From the NCBI RefSeq assembly GCF_010078385.1, contig NZ_SIJC01000002.1:62001-126000 (forward strand): a stretch of DNA of 64,000 nucleotides, given 5' to 3'. A program made the position numbers and the translations under genes. Under the pieces are notes generated by a model that was not told where the DNA came from, did no database searches, and worked only from the letters and a program-made list of their open reading frames with translations. Below are positions 34,253 to 42,663 of the stretch, one piece after another. This stretch comes from Chengkuizengella sediminis (GTDB lineage: Bacteria; Bacillota; Bacilli; Paenibacillales; KCTC-33759). Within the stretch, counting starts at the first letter, position 1; every line of letters starts with the position of its first letter.

Positions 34253-34292
34253 TGGACGAACTGATGCAGGCGTTCACCACAAGGACGTGTTG
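34253..34292 (+). repeat. 40-bp direct repeat, copy 1
   Basis: Identical over 40 bases to 34380-34419 (period 127 bp). It contains the GGACGAACTGATGCAGGCGT core and one GGA hairpin. A truncated third occurrence, CGTTCACCAC, lies at 34524-34533. Confidence 0.85.
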
Positions 34293-34379
34293 AGAACTTA
34301 GCCAGCGTACCTATTAAGGATGAATTGATGTCTACGTTGGCCACATGGACGTGGCTGGTCTTAGTAGAGGAACCTTAGT

Positions 34380-34419
34380 TGGACGAACTGATGCAGGCGT
34401 TCACCACAAGGACGTGTTG
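34380..34419 (+). repeat. 40-bp direct repeat, copy 2
   Basis: Exact second copy of the 34253-34292 unit; the sequence between copies contains a diverged unit (34319-34365) with a different stem but the same GGA loop. Confidence 0.85.
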
Positions 34420-34568
34420 TGAATTTAGCCGACCAATCTTATTTGGACGAACTGCCAAAACAGGATGTTTTGGTGCATCGTTGTCCACAAGGAAGTGGAC
34501 GATTTTAGATGTAAACATTAATACGTTCACCACACATATAAAAATATCAAAATCAAGGAGTGAGAAAG

Positions 34569-36278
34569 ATGCTAAAAGAGACCATTGCTAACATATTAAA
34601 GGATGTTATATTACTAAGCACAGAAGAAATTGAACAATTGCTTGAAGTTCCACCAAATGCAGAACTAGGAGATATTGCTTTCCCTTGTTTTATATTAGCT
34701 AAAAAGTACAAAAAAAATCCAACAATTATAGCTGCAGAATTGGTAGAACAATTAAAAAATGATCTAAAACTTGAAAATATCAACATACACTCTCAAGGAG
34801 CATACATTAATTTTTTCTTTGAAAACAATGTATGGTCAGAAAAATTATTGAATTCTATTTTACAAGAAGATTTTACAAAGATGGATATTGGCAAAAATGA
34901 GCGTATTATAATTGACATGTCTTCACCTAACATTGCCAAACCTTTTGGAATTGGACACCTTCGTTCCACTATGATTGGAAATGCTTTGTATCACATATAT
35001 AAAGTTGCAGGGTATGATGCTGTAAGAGTGAATCATTTGGGTGACTGGGGAACCCAGTTTGGTAAACAAATCACAGCTTATAAACGTTGGGGAGATCAAC
35101 AAAAAATGAAAGATAACGCGATCCATGAATGCCTTCAGTTATACGTGAAATTTCATGAGGAAGCAGAACAAGATCCTGAACTTGAAAAAGAAGCACGTAT
35201 ATGGTTTAAGAAGCTGGAAGAGGGTGATGAGGAAGCAATAAAACTTTGGAATTATTTTATTGAATTAAGTCTTAAAGAGTTTAAACTAATGTATGAAAAA
35301 CTAGGTGTAGACTTTGATCATTATTTAGGAGAAAGTTTTTATAATGACAAAATGGAACCTGTTGTAATAGAGCTTAAAGAAAAAGGTCTACTTGAAAAAA
35401 GTGAAGGGGCCATGGTTGTTCGTTTAGATGAATTAGATATGCCTCCTTGTTTAATATTAAAATCAGATGGAACTACCATTTATCCTACTAGAGATTTGGC
35501 AACAGCCATTTATCGCCATGAACAAATGAAAGGAAGTAAAATCTTATATGTAGTTGGAGCGGAACAGCAATTGCACTTTAAGCAGGTTTTTGCAGTGCTT
35601 GATAAAATCGGTAAAGGTTGGTCCAATGATTGTGAGCATATTTCTTTTGGTTTAATGAAATTTGAAGGTAAAAAGATGTCTACACGTCGCGGTAAGGTTA
35701 TCTTTTTAGAAAAAGTATTAGAAGAAGCTGTTTCAAAAGCGAAAGAGATTATTAATCAAAAAAATCCTGATTTGTTTAACAAGGATGAAGTTGCTGAAGC
35801 CATTGGAATTGGATCAGTTATATTTAATGATTTGAAAAATAATCGTATACAGGAAGTGGACTTTTCACTCGAAGATGCTTTAAACTTTGAGGGGGAGACA
35901 GGAGCGTATGTTCAATGTACTTATGCTCGTATCCAAAGTTTACTTGAAAAGGGAGAGTGGAAAGAATCTTGGATAAACGATCATTTGAATCCGGTTGACG
36001 GGAAATATTTGAATGATCCTTCTTCTTGGACTTTATCTAAGGAGTTGATGAATTTTCAACAGATCATAGAACTAGCGTTATTTAAAAACGAACCTTCTGT
36101 TGTTGCACGTTACGCTTTAGAAGTTGCCAAAAAATTTAATCGCTATTATAATAATGTACGAATAAATGTTGATGATATGAACGAGAAAAAATCCAAATTG
36201 GTGCTGACGTATGCAACAGGGAAAATCCTAAAACAGGTTTTACAATGTTTAGGTCTCAAATCACCTTCAAAAATATAA
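34569..36278 (+). CDS. argS: Arginyl-tRNA synthetase
   Basis: A 569-residue class I synthetase that charges tRNA-Arg. The N-terminal Add-1 domain (about 1-100), ATP-binding SSPNIAKPFGIGHLRST with the HIGH-equivalent GIGHL, KMSTR loop in EGKKMSTRRGKVIF, and the alpha-helical DALR anticodon-binding domain to the C-terminus (ends QVLQCLGLKSPSKI) are all present. ATG 34569 is preferred: AAGGAG ends 8 bp upstream, while GTG 34560 overlaps that site. It is controlled by the T-box leader and preceded by the GGA hairpin array. Confidence 0.97.
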   Translation: MLKETIANILKDVILLSTEEIEQLLEVPPNAELGDIAFPCFILAKKYKKNPTIIAAELVEQLKNDLKLENINIHSQGAYINFFFENNVWSEKLLNSILQEDFTKMDIGKNERIIIDMSSPNIAKPFGIGHLRSTMIGNALYHIYKVAGYDAVRVNHLGDWGTQFGKQITAYKRWGDQQKMKDNAIHECLQLYVKFHEEAEQDPELEKEARIWFKKLEEGDEEAIKLWNYFIELSLKEFKLMYEKLGVDFDHYLGESFYNDKMEPVVIELKEKGLLEKSEGAMVVRLDELDMPPCLILKSDGTTIYPTRDLATAIYRHEQMKGSKILYVVGAEQQLHFKQVFAVLDKIGKGWSNDCEHISFGLMKFEGKKMSTRRGKVIFLEKVLEEAVSKAKEIINQKNPDLFNKDEVAEAIGIGSVIFNDLKNNRIQEVDFSLEDALNFEGETGAYVQCTYARIQSLLEKGEWKESWINDHLNPVDGKYLNDPSSWTLSKELMNFQQIIELALFKNEPSVVARYALEVAKKFNRYYNNVRINVDDMNEKKSKLVLTYATGKILKQVLQCLGLKSPSKI

Positions 36279-36386
36279 ATGATGAAAACATTGATGAATT
36301 TACACAAAAGGCTGTGTTTTAACATTGTGATAACATTTATAATTTAAAATAAATTAACAAATACAACAAATCAAAGGAGTTCAACG

Positions 36387-36812
36387 ATGACTGAAAGAAA
36401 ATTAGTATATTTTTTATGTACAGGCAATTCATGTAGAAGTCAGATGGCTGATGGATTTTTAAGAGCTCTTGGAAGTGAAAAGTATGAAGTGAAAAGTGCT
36501 GGTTTAGAAGCACATGGTCTGAATCCGCGTGCTGTTCAAGTTATGAAAGATGCAGGCGTTGACATTAGCAACAATAGTTCTGATGTCATTGATCCTGAAA
36601 TTTTAAATAAAGCAGATTATGTCATCACATTGTGCGGACATGCAGATGAACATTGCCCTGTCATTTCAAATAAAAATGTGGTCAAATGGCACTGGGGATT
36701 TGAAGATCCAGCAAAAGCAACAGGAACTGAAGATGAAATTATGATGCGGTTTAGAGAAGTGAGAGATTCCATTAAAGATAGAATTGCAACATTTGTGGAA
36801 TCAGGAAATTAA
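36387..36812 (+). CDS. arsC: Thioredoxin-coupled arsenate reductase
   Basis: A 141-residue low-molecular-weight phosphatase-fold ArsC. P-loop [12 protein letters not shown] with C11, and the redox pair C83 and C90 in [11 protein letters not shown], define the thioredoxin-dependent type that reduces As(V) to As(III). A strong AAAGGAG site precedes ATG 36387. No arsR, arsB or acr3 gene adjoins, so it is an orphan; a thioredoxin gene lies 2 kb downstream. Confidence 0.93.
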   Translation: MTERKLVYFLCTGNSCRSQMADGFLRALGSEKYEVKSAGLEAHGLNPRAVQVMKDAGVDISNNSSDVIDPEILNKADYVITLCGHADEHCPVISNKNVVKWHWGFEDPAKATGTEDEIMMRFREVRDSIKDRIATFVESGN

Positions 36813-36836
36813 AAGATTGAAAAATCGGTAAATAAA

Positions 36837-36892
36837 TAGAGGAAAAAGATGTAGATTCTGATCCATGTATGGTACATCTTCCTCTATTTTTT
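36837..36892. terminator. Terminator between arsC and map
   Basis: Long imperfect stem TAGAGGA..AAGATGTA / TACATCTTCCTCTA followed by T6. Located between convergent genes. Confidence 0.8.
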
Positions 36893-36919
36893 ATGTTTTG
36901 GAGTATAGTAATTATAATC

Positions 36920-37666
36920 TTATAATTCCGTTAAAATGAAAGGGCCATTTTTTGTTATCGCTAAGGTATGTTCATACTGTGTCGATAACGAGCCGTCTAG
37001 TGTACGTGCCGTCCAACCATCATCATCTAATTTACAATATGGAGCTCCTATATTTAACATGGGCTCAATAGTTATTACCATTCCTTCCTCTAGATAAGCT
37101 CCTTGATCTGAAGGTCCAAAATGTGGGATGAATGGATCTTCATGCATTTTTTTACCAATCCCATGACCTGCAAACTCTTTCACAACACTATATTTTTTTA
37201 ATTCAGAGAATGTTTGAATAGCGTGAGATATGTCCCCAACACGATTTCCGACTTGGGCTTGTTTTATTCCTACATGAAGTGCTTCTAAAGTTGTATCTAA
37301 CAATTTTTGTGCATCTTCAGAAATGTTGCCTACCGAATAACTCCAGGCTGAATCAGCTAACCAACCATTTAAATTAACAACAAAATCAATCGTTACAATA
37401 TCTCCTTCTTTAAGGGGAGTTTCATTAGGGAAACCATGACAAATGACATCATTTACTGAACCACAAGTAGCAAATGGATAACCTTGAAAACCTTTTTGCT
37501 CTGGTGTGGCTCCATGATCTTGCAAGTATTTTTCAACAAATGTATCTATTTCTATAGTTGAAATACCTGGTTTAATTAATTTACTAACTTGTTGATGACA
37601 CTCCGCTAATAATATTCCTGATTCTCTCATCAAGGAGATTTCATCTTTATTTTTTAGTCTTATCAT
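36920..37666 (-). CDS. map: Methionine aminopeptidase, type I
   Basis: A 248-residue pita-bread metallopeptidase that removes initiator Met. Start ATG 37666 is supported by AAAGGAG; the frame extends to GTG 37711. Metal ligands can be seen in VTIDFVVNLNGWLADSAW (two Asp), EFAGHGIGKKMHE (His), ITIEPML (Glu) and TQYEHTLAIT (Glu). Substrate-binding His is in VICHGFPN. Canonical map lies in the ribosomal-protein cluster in Bacilli; this isolated copy is likely the second, paralogous enzyme. Confidence 0.93.
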   Translation of the reverse strand: MIRLKNKDEISLMRESGILLAECHQQVSKLIKPGISTIEIDTFVEKYLQDHGATPEQKGFQGYPFATCGSVNDVICHGFPNETPLKEGDIVTIDFVVNLNGWLADSAWSYSVGNISEDAQKLLDTTLEALHVGIKQAQVGNRVGDISHAIQTFSELKKYSVVKEFAGHGIGKKMHEDPFIPHFGPSDQGAYLEEGMVITIEPMLNIGAPYCKLDDDGWTARTLDGSLSTQYEHTLAITKNGPFILTEL

Positions 37667-37890
37667 TTTTAAAACTCCTTTCACATTTGATTTTTGATCA
37701 ATGTAATTCACTGAGTGATCAATCTTGTATTTTATTGTAAGTAGACTTAATAAGGGAGAAATGGGTTAAAGAGGACATTTTCTCTAATGTGAAATACTTA
37801 ACTTATTTAAATGGTTATCTATTTTATATTTAAATTAGAACTTATTTTTGAGCTGAATATAAAATATGGTATGTTTAATAAATATAAAGG

Positions 37891-38139
37891 GTGGTGTTAA
37901 AGTTGAACATACAGCTATATATCAGTGATCATTGCATTGCCTGTGAAGAAGTGATCGACTTTTTTAATAAAAAGAAAATAAAGTATGAATTGATTAACGT
38001 AACACACGACCAAGACCGATTTGATGAGGTGCTCCGATTAGGGGGAATTGCCACGCCTTTAATCGTATGGGATGAAAAAGTTATATACACGTTTGATCCG
38101 AATAAGTTTGAAACGATTTTGGAGGGAAAAGATGGATAA
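37891..38139 (+). CDS. Glutaredoxin-like protein
   Basis: A thioredoxin-fold miniprotein with the active site SDHCIACEEVIDFF (CxxC) and a glutaredoxin-like GGIATPLIVWDEKVI containing the cis-Pro. It probably reduces disulfides or mixed disulfides. The true start may be TTG 37903 (MNIQLYISDHC) with GGGTGGTG just upstream, or GTG 37891. It overlaps the Crp/Fnr gene by 8 bp, so the two are coupled. Confidence 0.83.
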   Translation: MVLKLNIQLYISDHCIACEEVIDFFNKKKIKYELINVTHDQDRFDEVLRLGGIATPLIVWDEKVIYTFDPNKFETILEGKDG

Positions 38140-38821
38140 GTTATCGTATTTATCTCAAATAAGTGTTTTTGATGAACTACCGATGGAAGATTTGATGGAG
38201 CTTGATAAAATGGCTCCGATGTCCACCATTAAAAAAAATACAATTATACAAACACCTGAGAAATATCGTGAAGGTATGTATTTTCTTAAGGAAGGCAAAT
38301 TAAGACTCTATAAAATTAATGCAGAAGGAAAACAGTTTACTTTAGGTATTTTAGGTAAAGGAAATGTATTTGGAGAAATTGATTCTTTTTCATTTGGTAC
38401 AAAGGATGTTTTTATTGAAACAATAGAGGATACATTATTATGTTCTTTAAGTAAAACTCATTTCGAAAAATTTATTGAGAAACATCCAAAATTGGCTTTA
38501 AGATTTTTAAAAGCTTTAAGTGATCGTTTAAGAGATCGAGATGCAATGCTGGAAAAACTCGCTTTTGGAGATATTCGCACACGTATTTTACATTTATTGC
38601 TTAAACTTTCAGAGCAGTTTGGCATTAAAGATGGAGATTATTATAAGATTGATCTGCCTTTGACACATCAAGAGTTAGCAAACATGATTGGGGCAACGAG
38701 AGAATCCGTCAGTGTATTATTAAAGGATTTAGTGAAAGAAGAAATCATACGTACAGGAAGAAAATCTATTCATCTTAAAATAGAATTAGCAAAAGAACAT
38801 TTAGAATTAAGCGGTGGATAG
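38132..38821 (+). CDS. Crp/Fnr-family transcriptional regulator
   Basis: A 229-residue regulator. cNMP-binding fold (about 15-130: YREGMYFLKEGKLRLYKI, GKGNVFGEIDSF), dimer helix (LALRFLKALSDRLRDRD) and HTH_Crp (LTHQELANMIGATRESVSVL, then LKDLVKEEII). No Cys cluster for an iron-sulfur centre and no heme signature, so it is not FNR proper. ATG 38132 has GGAGGG just upstream. Coupled to a glutaredoxin gene and followed by thioredoxin, it could respond to redox state; the effector is unknown. Confidence 0.9.
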   Translation: MDKLSYLSQISVFDELPMEDLMELDKMAPMSTIKKNTIIQTPEKYREGMYFLKEGKLRLYKINAEGKQFTLGILGKGNVFGEIDSFSFGTKDVFIETIEDTLLCSLSKTHFEKFIEKHPKLALRFLKALSDRLRDRDAMLEKLAFGDIRTRILHLLLKLSEQFGIKDGDYYKIDLPLTHQELANMIGATRESVSVLLKDLVKEEIIRTGRKSIHLKIELAKEHLELSGG

Positions 38822-38921
38822 TTCACAAATGTAAAACATCTTACAGAATATAAGTGAAAATCAAAATATAATATGAATATAAAGAAAAATAAAATATAAA
38901 CACTTTAAAGGAGTGAAAGAA

Positions 38922-39239
38922 ATGGGAGCAGTTGTTTTAAATAAAAAAAACTTTGATCAAACCATATCACAAGGAGTTACTTTAGTTGATTTTTGGGCTC
39001 CTTGGTGTGGTCCTTGTAAAACCCAATTGCCTATAGTAGATGAATTAGCAGAAGAGTTAAAAGGCAAAGTGAACATTGGTAAAGTGAATGTGGATGAAAA
39101 CCCTGAATTAGCTGCGTTATATGCAGTGCAAAGCATCCCAACATTATTAATTTTTGAAAACGGTGAGGTTGTTGATAAAATGATTGGGTTACAAAGTAAG
39201 GATGTTTTAACTGAAAAACTAACTCAAACCATTGGTTAA
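38922..39239 (+). CDS. Thioredoxin
   Basis: A 105-residue cytosolic thioredoxin with active site FWAPWCGPCKTQ (C29, C32), the cis-Pro segment QSIPTLLIFENGE and a C-terminal GLQSKDVL. ATG 38922 has AAAGGAG 8 bp upstream; GTG 38913 is in frame but overlaps that site. It could supply electrons to the ArsC enzyme nearby and to other reductases. It may be transcribed with the Crp/Fnr gene (100-bp gap). Confidence 0.93.
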   Translation: MGAVVLNKKNFDQTISQGVTLVDFWAPWCGPCKTQLPIVDELAEELKGKVNIGKVNVDENPELAALYAVQSIPTLLIFENGEVVDKMIGLQSKDVLTEKLTQTIG

Positions 39240-39256
39240 TAAATTTGGAAAGATGA

Positions 39257-39305
39257 AGAGGCTGTCCTATAAGAGTTGTATACAATTATAGGATAGTCTC
39301 TTTAT
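39257..39305. terminator. Terminator after thioredoxin gene
   Basis: A 16-bp stem AGAGGCTGTCCTATAA / TTATAGGATAGTCTCT with wobble pairs. It sits just before the 3' end of the convergent ArsR-type gene. Confidence 0.8.
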
Positions 39306-39310
39306 TTATA

Positions 39311-39997
39311 TTAATATTCTAAACCTAAACTTTGCTCTAACATGATTTTTCCTTCTTCAGTAAGATGAACTGAACGATTTGTTGTTGATTTGATCATCCA
39401 TTTTTGATCCAAGAAATGAGTGGCAATGGCTGCTCCTAACCATCCTGATATATGATATCGTCTCTCACTCCAATCTAAACAAGGTTTCGCAAAAACTCTC
39501 CGAGTTTTGCCCACATTATTTATCATAATTCCTAGGTTTTCAAACCATTTTTCGCCTTCTTTTGTAACTTCATATAAATCATCTTTTAAGATGATTAAAC
39601 CTTGATTTAATAATGCTTCAGTGATACTCACTCCTAGCTCTCCAGCTAAATGATCATAACAAGTTCTAGCATAACGTACTTGTTTCATTTGGTCAGACTG
39701 CTTTAATGAACGGATCTGAACTGAGGGTGCTATGGCTCCTAATTTTTCAATGACCTCTGCAACTTGTTCATTTGCTAATTTATAATAGCGGTGTCTTCCA
39801 AATTGTTCAACTTTGAGTAAATTCCCTTCGACTAATTTAGATAGATGAGAGCTTACTGTAGGGTGTGATACTTTTGCCATATAAGCCAATTCACCTGCTG
39901 GAAGTGCTTGTCCCCCCATTAATGATTCTAAAATGATAGCTCTAGTTGGTTCAGAAATAAGTTTAGCAATATATGAGATATTCGGATATACATTCAT
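39311..39997 (-). CDS. ArsR-family HTH regulator (long form)
   Basis: A 228-residue regulator. N-terminal winged helix (about 8-85): ISEPTRAIILESLMGGQALP, ELAYMAKVSHPTVSSHLSKL, LLKVEQFGRHRYYKL. The C-terminal 130 residues are a less conserved helical region with a repeated HTH-like KTRRVFAKPCLDWSERRYHI segment that occurs in long ArsR proteins of Bacilli. No metal-site Cys pair of classical ArsR. Divergent from the DinB gene by 66 bp, which it may control. Confidence 0.87.
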   Translation of the reverse strand: MNVYPNISYIAKLISEPTRAIILESLMGGQALPAGELAYMAKVSHPTVSSHLSKLVEGNLLKVEQFGRHRYYKLANEQVAEVIEKLGAIAPSVQIRSLKQSDQMKQVRYARTCYDHLAGELGVSITEALLNQGLIILKDDLYEVTKEGEKWFENLGIMINNVGKTRRVFAKPCLDWSERRYHISGWLGAAIATHFLDQKWMIKSTTNRSVHLTEEGKIMLEQSLGLEY

Positions 39998-40063
39998 ATT
40001 TCGATGATACCCTAAATGAAAATGCGTTACAATAACTTTTATAAAAGAAAGGGAGGAAATTAG

Positions 40064-40537
40064 ATGAATTCTATTGATCTTGCAATCATGAATTTAAAAG
40101 AAACAAGGAGACGTTCTATCAAATTGTGGAACGCTCTTCCGGATGAATGGATAGATTGGAAACCCGATCACAAAGCCATGTCATTTGGTGAAATGATTCG
40201 CCATGTTTGGGGTGGCAGTTATGGATATCATATGATTTTACAAAATAATGGATCACTTAATAAAGAGATTTCTAAACCTTATGATGATGAACCGATTGTT
40301 TCTGTCCAAAAAGAAATTGAGTTATCAAAACCATATTTTGATGACTTTATCCAGTATGTAAAGTCGCTATCAACAGAAGAACTATCTACTAAATTAATTG
40401 ATCGAAGTGATGTAAATTACAAGCGTTATTTAGGTGATATGCTTTTACGGATAGCTTATCATGATTCGGTTCATGCGGGTCAATTTCTACAATACTTAAG
40501 AATGATAGGCTTAGATAGACCATTAATATGGGACTGA
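40064..40537 (+). CDS. DinB-family protein
   Basis: A 157-residue four-helix-bundle protein. Metal-ligand candidates are His in MIRHVWGG and the His pair in IAYHDSVHAGQFLQYL near the C-terminus. The DinB superfamily includes thiol transferases (bacillithiol-dependent) and DNA-damage-induced proteins. Good AGGGAGG site upstream. Divergent partner is the ArsR-type regulator. Substrate unknown. Confidence 0.87.
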   Translation: MNSIDLAIMNLKETRRRSIKLWNALPDEWIDWKPDHKAMSFGEMIRHVWGGSYGYHMILQNNGSLNKEISKPYDDEPIVSVQKEIELSKPYFDDFIQYVKSLSTEELSTKLIDRSDVNYKRYLGDMLLRIAYHDSVHAGQFLQYLRMIGLDRPLIWD

Positions 40538-40794
40538 TATATAAAATATAAATAACTAATGTAAAGAATGCTCAAATGTCGATCTCCTGTTTGAAAAGGA
40601 ATCGGCTTTTTTCTGATCATTTATTATGTAAATAATTACAAAATAGTAAGCATGATGGTATAATAAAAAAATATAATCTACCAAATTTTGAATTAAAAGT
40701 ATCTTTAAGGAACTCCGTACTCAGAATATAATGGAAATATAAATATAAGATTTGGAAATGAATCTATTTTGATTAGGAAAAGGTGAGCAATATT

Positions 40795-41082
40795 ATGGAT
40801 AAAACTAGAAGATCTCTTCAAAATTTTTTTTATGAAAGAGAGTGGGAAAATTGTGAATTTAAAGTTTTATATAATGATAAACCCCATTATATTAATATGG
40901 ACTCATTAATAGACTTAATTGTTGATCATACACATCCAGAAATGCAGCAAAAAGTATATGAAACAATGGTTGATATTGAAAATAAGGAAGGAAATATGTA
41001 TGCGTTTTTAAAACATTTATATAAAATTTATTTAATTTCACACTATCATGGAAAATCAAATCAATATTATATCGTTTTTTAG
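40795..41082 (+). CDS. Hypothetical protein, 95 aa
   Basis: Not recognised. Acidic and aromatic-rich, with a Leu/Ile-rich middle (MDSLIDLIVDHTHPEMQQKV) and a C-terminal ISHYHGKSNQYYIVF. No signal peptide or membrane helix. AAAAGGTGAG lies 8 bp before ATG 40795, so it is probably real; GTG 40783 overlaps that site. It stands alone between the DinB gene and the YheC/D gene. Confidence 0.6.
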   Translation: MDKTRRSLQNFFYEREWENCEFKVLYNDKPHYINMDSLIDLIVDHTHPEMQQKVYETMVDIENKEGNMYAFLKHLYKIYLISHYHGKSNQYYIVF

Positions 41083-41193
41083 AATACATAAGTAGGTATA
41101 TGAACTACCACCATTAAAGAGATATATTTGTATTTGAATAATTGAGCAAGATTGTAACCCATCATGAAATGGGGATTATATATGGGCTTAACT

Positions 41194-41242
41194 GAGAAGT
41201 CATCTACCATTACTTGGTTTAGAGAAGGATGACTTCTCTTTA
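41194..41242. terminator. Terminator between convergent genes
   Basis: An 11-bp perfect stem GAGAAGTCATC / GATGACTTCTC. It lies 3' of the hypothetical gene and of the minus-strand YheC/D gene. Confidence 0.75.
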
Positions 41243-41289
41243 GTTATGTTAAAAAGTCTTTAATCTTATTACTTTTGTCTTCTAATTTA

Positions 41290-42261
41290 CTAAATCATTC
41301 TTTTAGAATATTTTCTTTTTTTAAAGCGTTTAAACTTTTTAGCAAAATTAGGAGTTGCATTTTTTGGTTCATGAAAAGAATTAGGTTGTACTTTTAAATT
41401 TGACTTATTTTTACTTTTATTTACGTTTCTTTTTCTCCGTTTATCTGTTGTTTTAGTATTTTTATGGTTTTGTTTGGGATTATAATCTCTTCTGTTTACT
41501 TTTCTATACTCCAATATTTTTTCAAAGATAGTTTTATTTTTTAAAAGTGTAAATGGGATGATATCAGGTTTCGTATTTACTTCCAAGATCCAAGGGTGAA
41601 GTTTTTGATCTAGAGCAATGTCTATCCCGTTTTCTTTTATGTTTGGAAAAGCTTTATTCATTTGTTTAGCTGTTTCCACTCCAACCATGTTTAGTTCTTC
41701 TATTAAGGTTTCTTTTTCATTTTTATTTGTACAAACATGATCTAACAGTTCATCAATATCACAAACCGTACCCCCTCCACTGATATTTGTTACTACTTTT
41801 TTAGGATGAGATAATCTACCAAGAAATCCAGTGACTTCCCACCCAGATTGAAGATTTTGTTGTACCATAACTCTTATGTCTGCTGATCGATCATTATATT
41901 TGACCATATCGATTCCTTTTTGTACGATATGCAACCGTTCTGATTTTTTAATGTGTTCATTTAGATCGTTATATAAAGTTGTATAAGTGTAGAAATAATT
42001 TATATTTAGATCATTTTGTATTTCATAAATTGTTTTTTCATGTTGAATCTTTTTTTGAATTTTCATTACACCTTTCCCGGATGAGCCACGACTCGGTTTA
42101 ACATAAACTACACTATGTTTTTCCAGCATTTCATTTAAACTCTCATAACTCACTTTTTTTGTATCGGGAATATATTTTTTTAAGTGAACATTATTTATCA
42201 AAACTAATGTTTTTTTCCATTTGCTTGAAACGTACTTTTTATGATTTTGTTTTATAACCAT
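41290..42261 (-). CDS. YheC/YheD-type ATP-grasp protein (spore-coat associated)
   Basis: A 323-residue ATP-grasp enzyme: VVYVKPSRGSSGKGVMKIQ (ATP-binding lysines), IVQKGIDMVKYNDRSADIRV, VTNISGGGTVCDIDEL and NGIDIALDQKLHPWILEVNT with the metal-binding Asp/Glu/Asn set. YheC and YheD are endospore-coat proteins in Bacillus. The C-terminal 60 residues are Lys/Asn-rich and disordered, typical of spore-surface proteins. Suspected ligase substrates are unknown. Confidence 0.88.
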   Translation of the reverse strand: MVIKQNHKKYVSSKWKKTLVLINNVHLKKYIPDTKKVSYESLNEMLEKHSVVYVKPSRGSSGKGVMKIQKKIQHEKTIYEIQNDLNINYFYTYTTLYNDLNEHIKKSERLHIVQKGIDMVKYNDRSADIRVMVQQNLQSGWEVTGFLGRLSHPKKVVTNISGGGTVCDIDELLDHVCTNKNEKETLIEELNMVGVETAKQMNKAFPNIKENGIDIALDQKLHPWILEVNTKPDIIPFTLLKNKTIFEKILEYRKVNRRDYNPKQNHKNTKTTDKRRKRNVNKSKNKSNLKVQPNSFHEPKNATPNFAKKFKRFKKRKYSKRMI

Positions 42262-42470
42262 TGATTAAATGACATCTCCTTTATTTTGTAAAATGAGAAA
42301 TTATTAATATTGAACAAAAATGAATGATTCATAAAATGGTTTTATTGGTAACTAAGAAGAATTAATTGGTTCAATGTAGTGTACGTTGTAGGACATTTAA
42401 TTGCTTGTTTCATGGCCTATTTTAATTAAATTAATTTTTGAAAATAATATTAATTGAAAATTCAGAAAAT
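42262..42470. other. AT-rich intergenic region
   Basis: Between the divergent YheC/D and GH81 genes. Long A/T tracts and no credible coding frame; it must contain the YheC/D promoter, which was not pinned down. Confidence 0.4.
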
Positions 42471-42471
42471 A

Positions 42472-42500
42472 CTGAAAATTATTACAGAATATAGTATACT
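42472..42500 (+). promoter_or_regulatory. Candidate GH81 promoter
   Basis: CTGAAA at 42472, a 17-bp spacer and TATACT at 42495. It would give an untranslated leader of about 155 nt. Confidence 0.4.
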
Positions 42501-42617
42501 AATGAGAGAAATAGCAATTATTATACTTTAAATTAACGGAATATAAATATCTATGTTTATAGTACTTTTTTTCAAGTAATTTTATATAGAAAAGAGGTGA
42601 AACTTTAAACAGTTTCC

Positions 42618-42631
42618 TGAAAACGATTTCA
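42618..42631 (+). promoter_or_regulatory. Perfect cre box before GH81
   Basis: TGAAAACGATTTCA matches all 14 positions of the CcpA cre consensus (TGWAANCGNTNWCA). It lies 33 bp upstream of the GH81 start and downstream of the candidate promoter, a road-block position. Confidence 0.75.
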
Positions 42632-42663
42632 TACATGGAAATATAATAAAAAGGAGAGGTAAA

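Larger units (their letters stand above)
34246..34500 (+). ncRNA. Array of GGA-loop hairpins in argS leader (candidate CsrA-binding RNA)
   Basis: Six hairpins expose GGA in the loop: 34246-34263 (CAGTTCG, TGGA, CGAACTG), 34275-34292 (CACCAC, AAGGAC, GTGTTG), 34340-34355 (GCCAC, ATGGAC, GTGGC), 34402-34419 (as the second), 34455-34473 (CCAAAAC, AGGAT, GTTTTGG), 34483-34500 (GTCCAC, AAGGAA, GTGGAC). A seventh, weaker one is at 34377-34389. Stems vary while loops keep GGA. The ACAAGGACGT and ACAGGATGT cores resemble the CsrA/RsmE consensus. It lies after the T-box terminator, so it is present in read-through RNA. Function is inferred; it could also be a separate small RNA. Confidence 0.6.

Noticed and set aside
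34261-34290. CTGATG core as a hammerhead ribozyme
   Set aside because: The GAAA part and required helices of a hammerhead are missing.
34246-34500. CRISPR-like interpretation of the repeats
   Set aside because: Only two exact copies with different spacing and no cas genes; hairpin-bearing leader is the better fit.
34379-34591. A 70-codon frame through the GGA hairpin array
   Set aside because: It crosses repeats and hairpins with conserved structure and has no ribosome site; coding is unlikely.
36387-39997. An arsenic resistance operon (arsC plus ArsR-type gene)
   Set aside because: The ArsR-type gene is 2.5 kb away, on the other strand, lacks metal-site Cys, and no arsenite pump is present.
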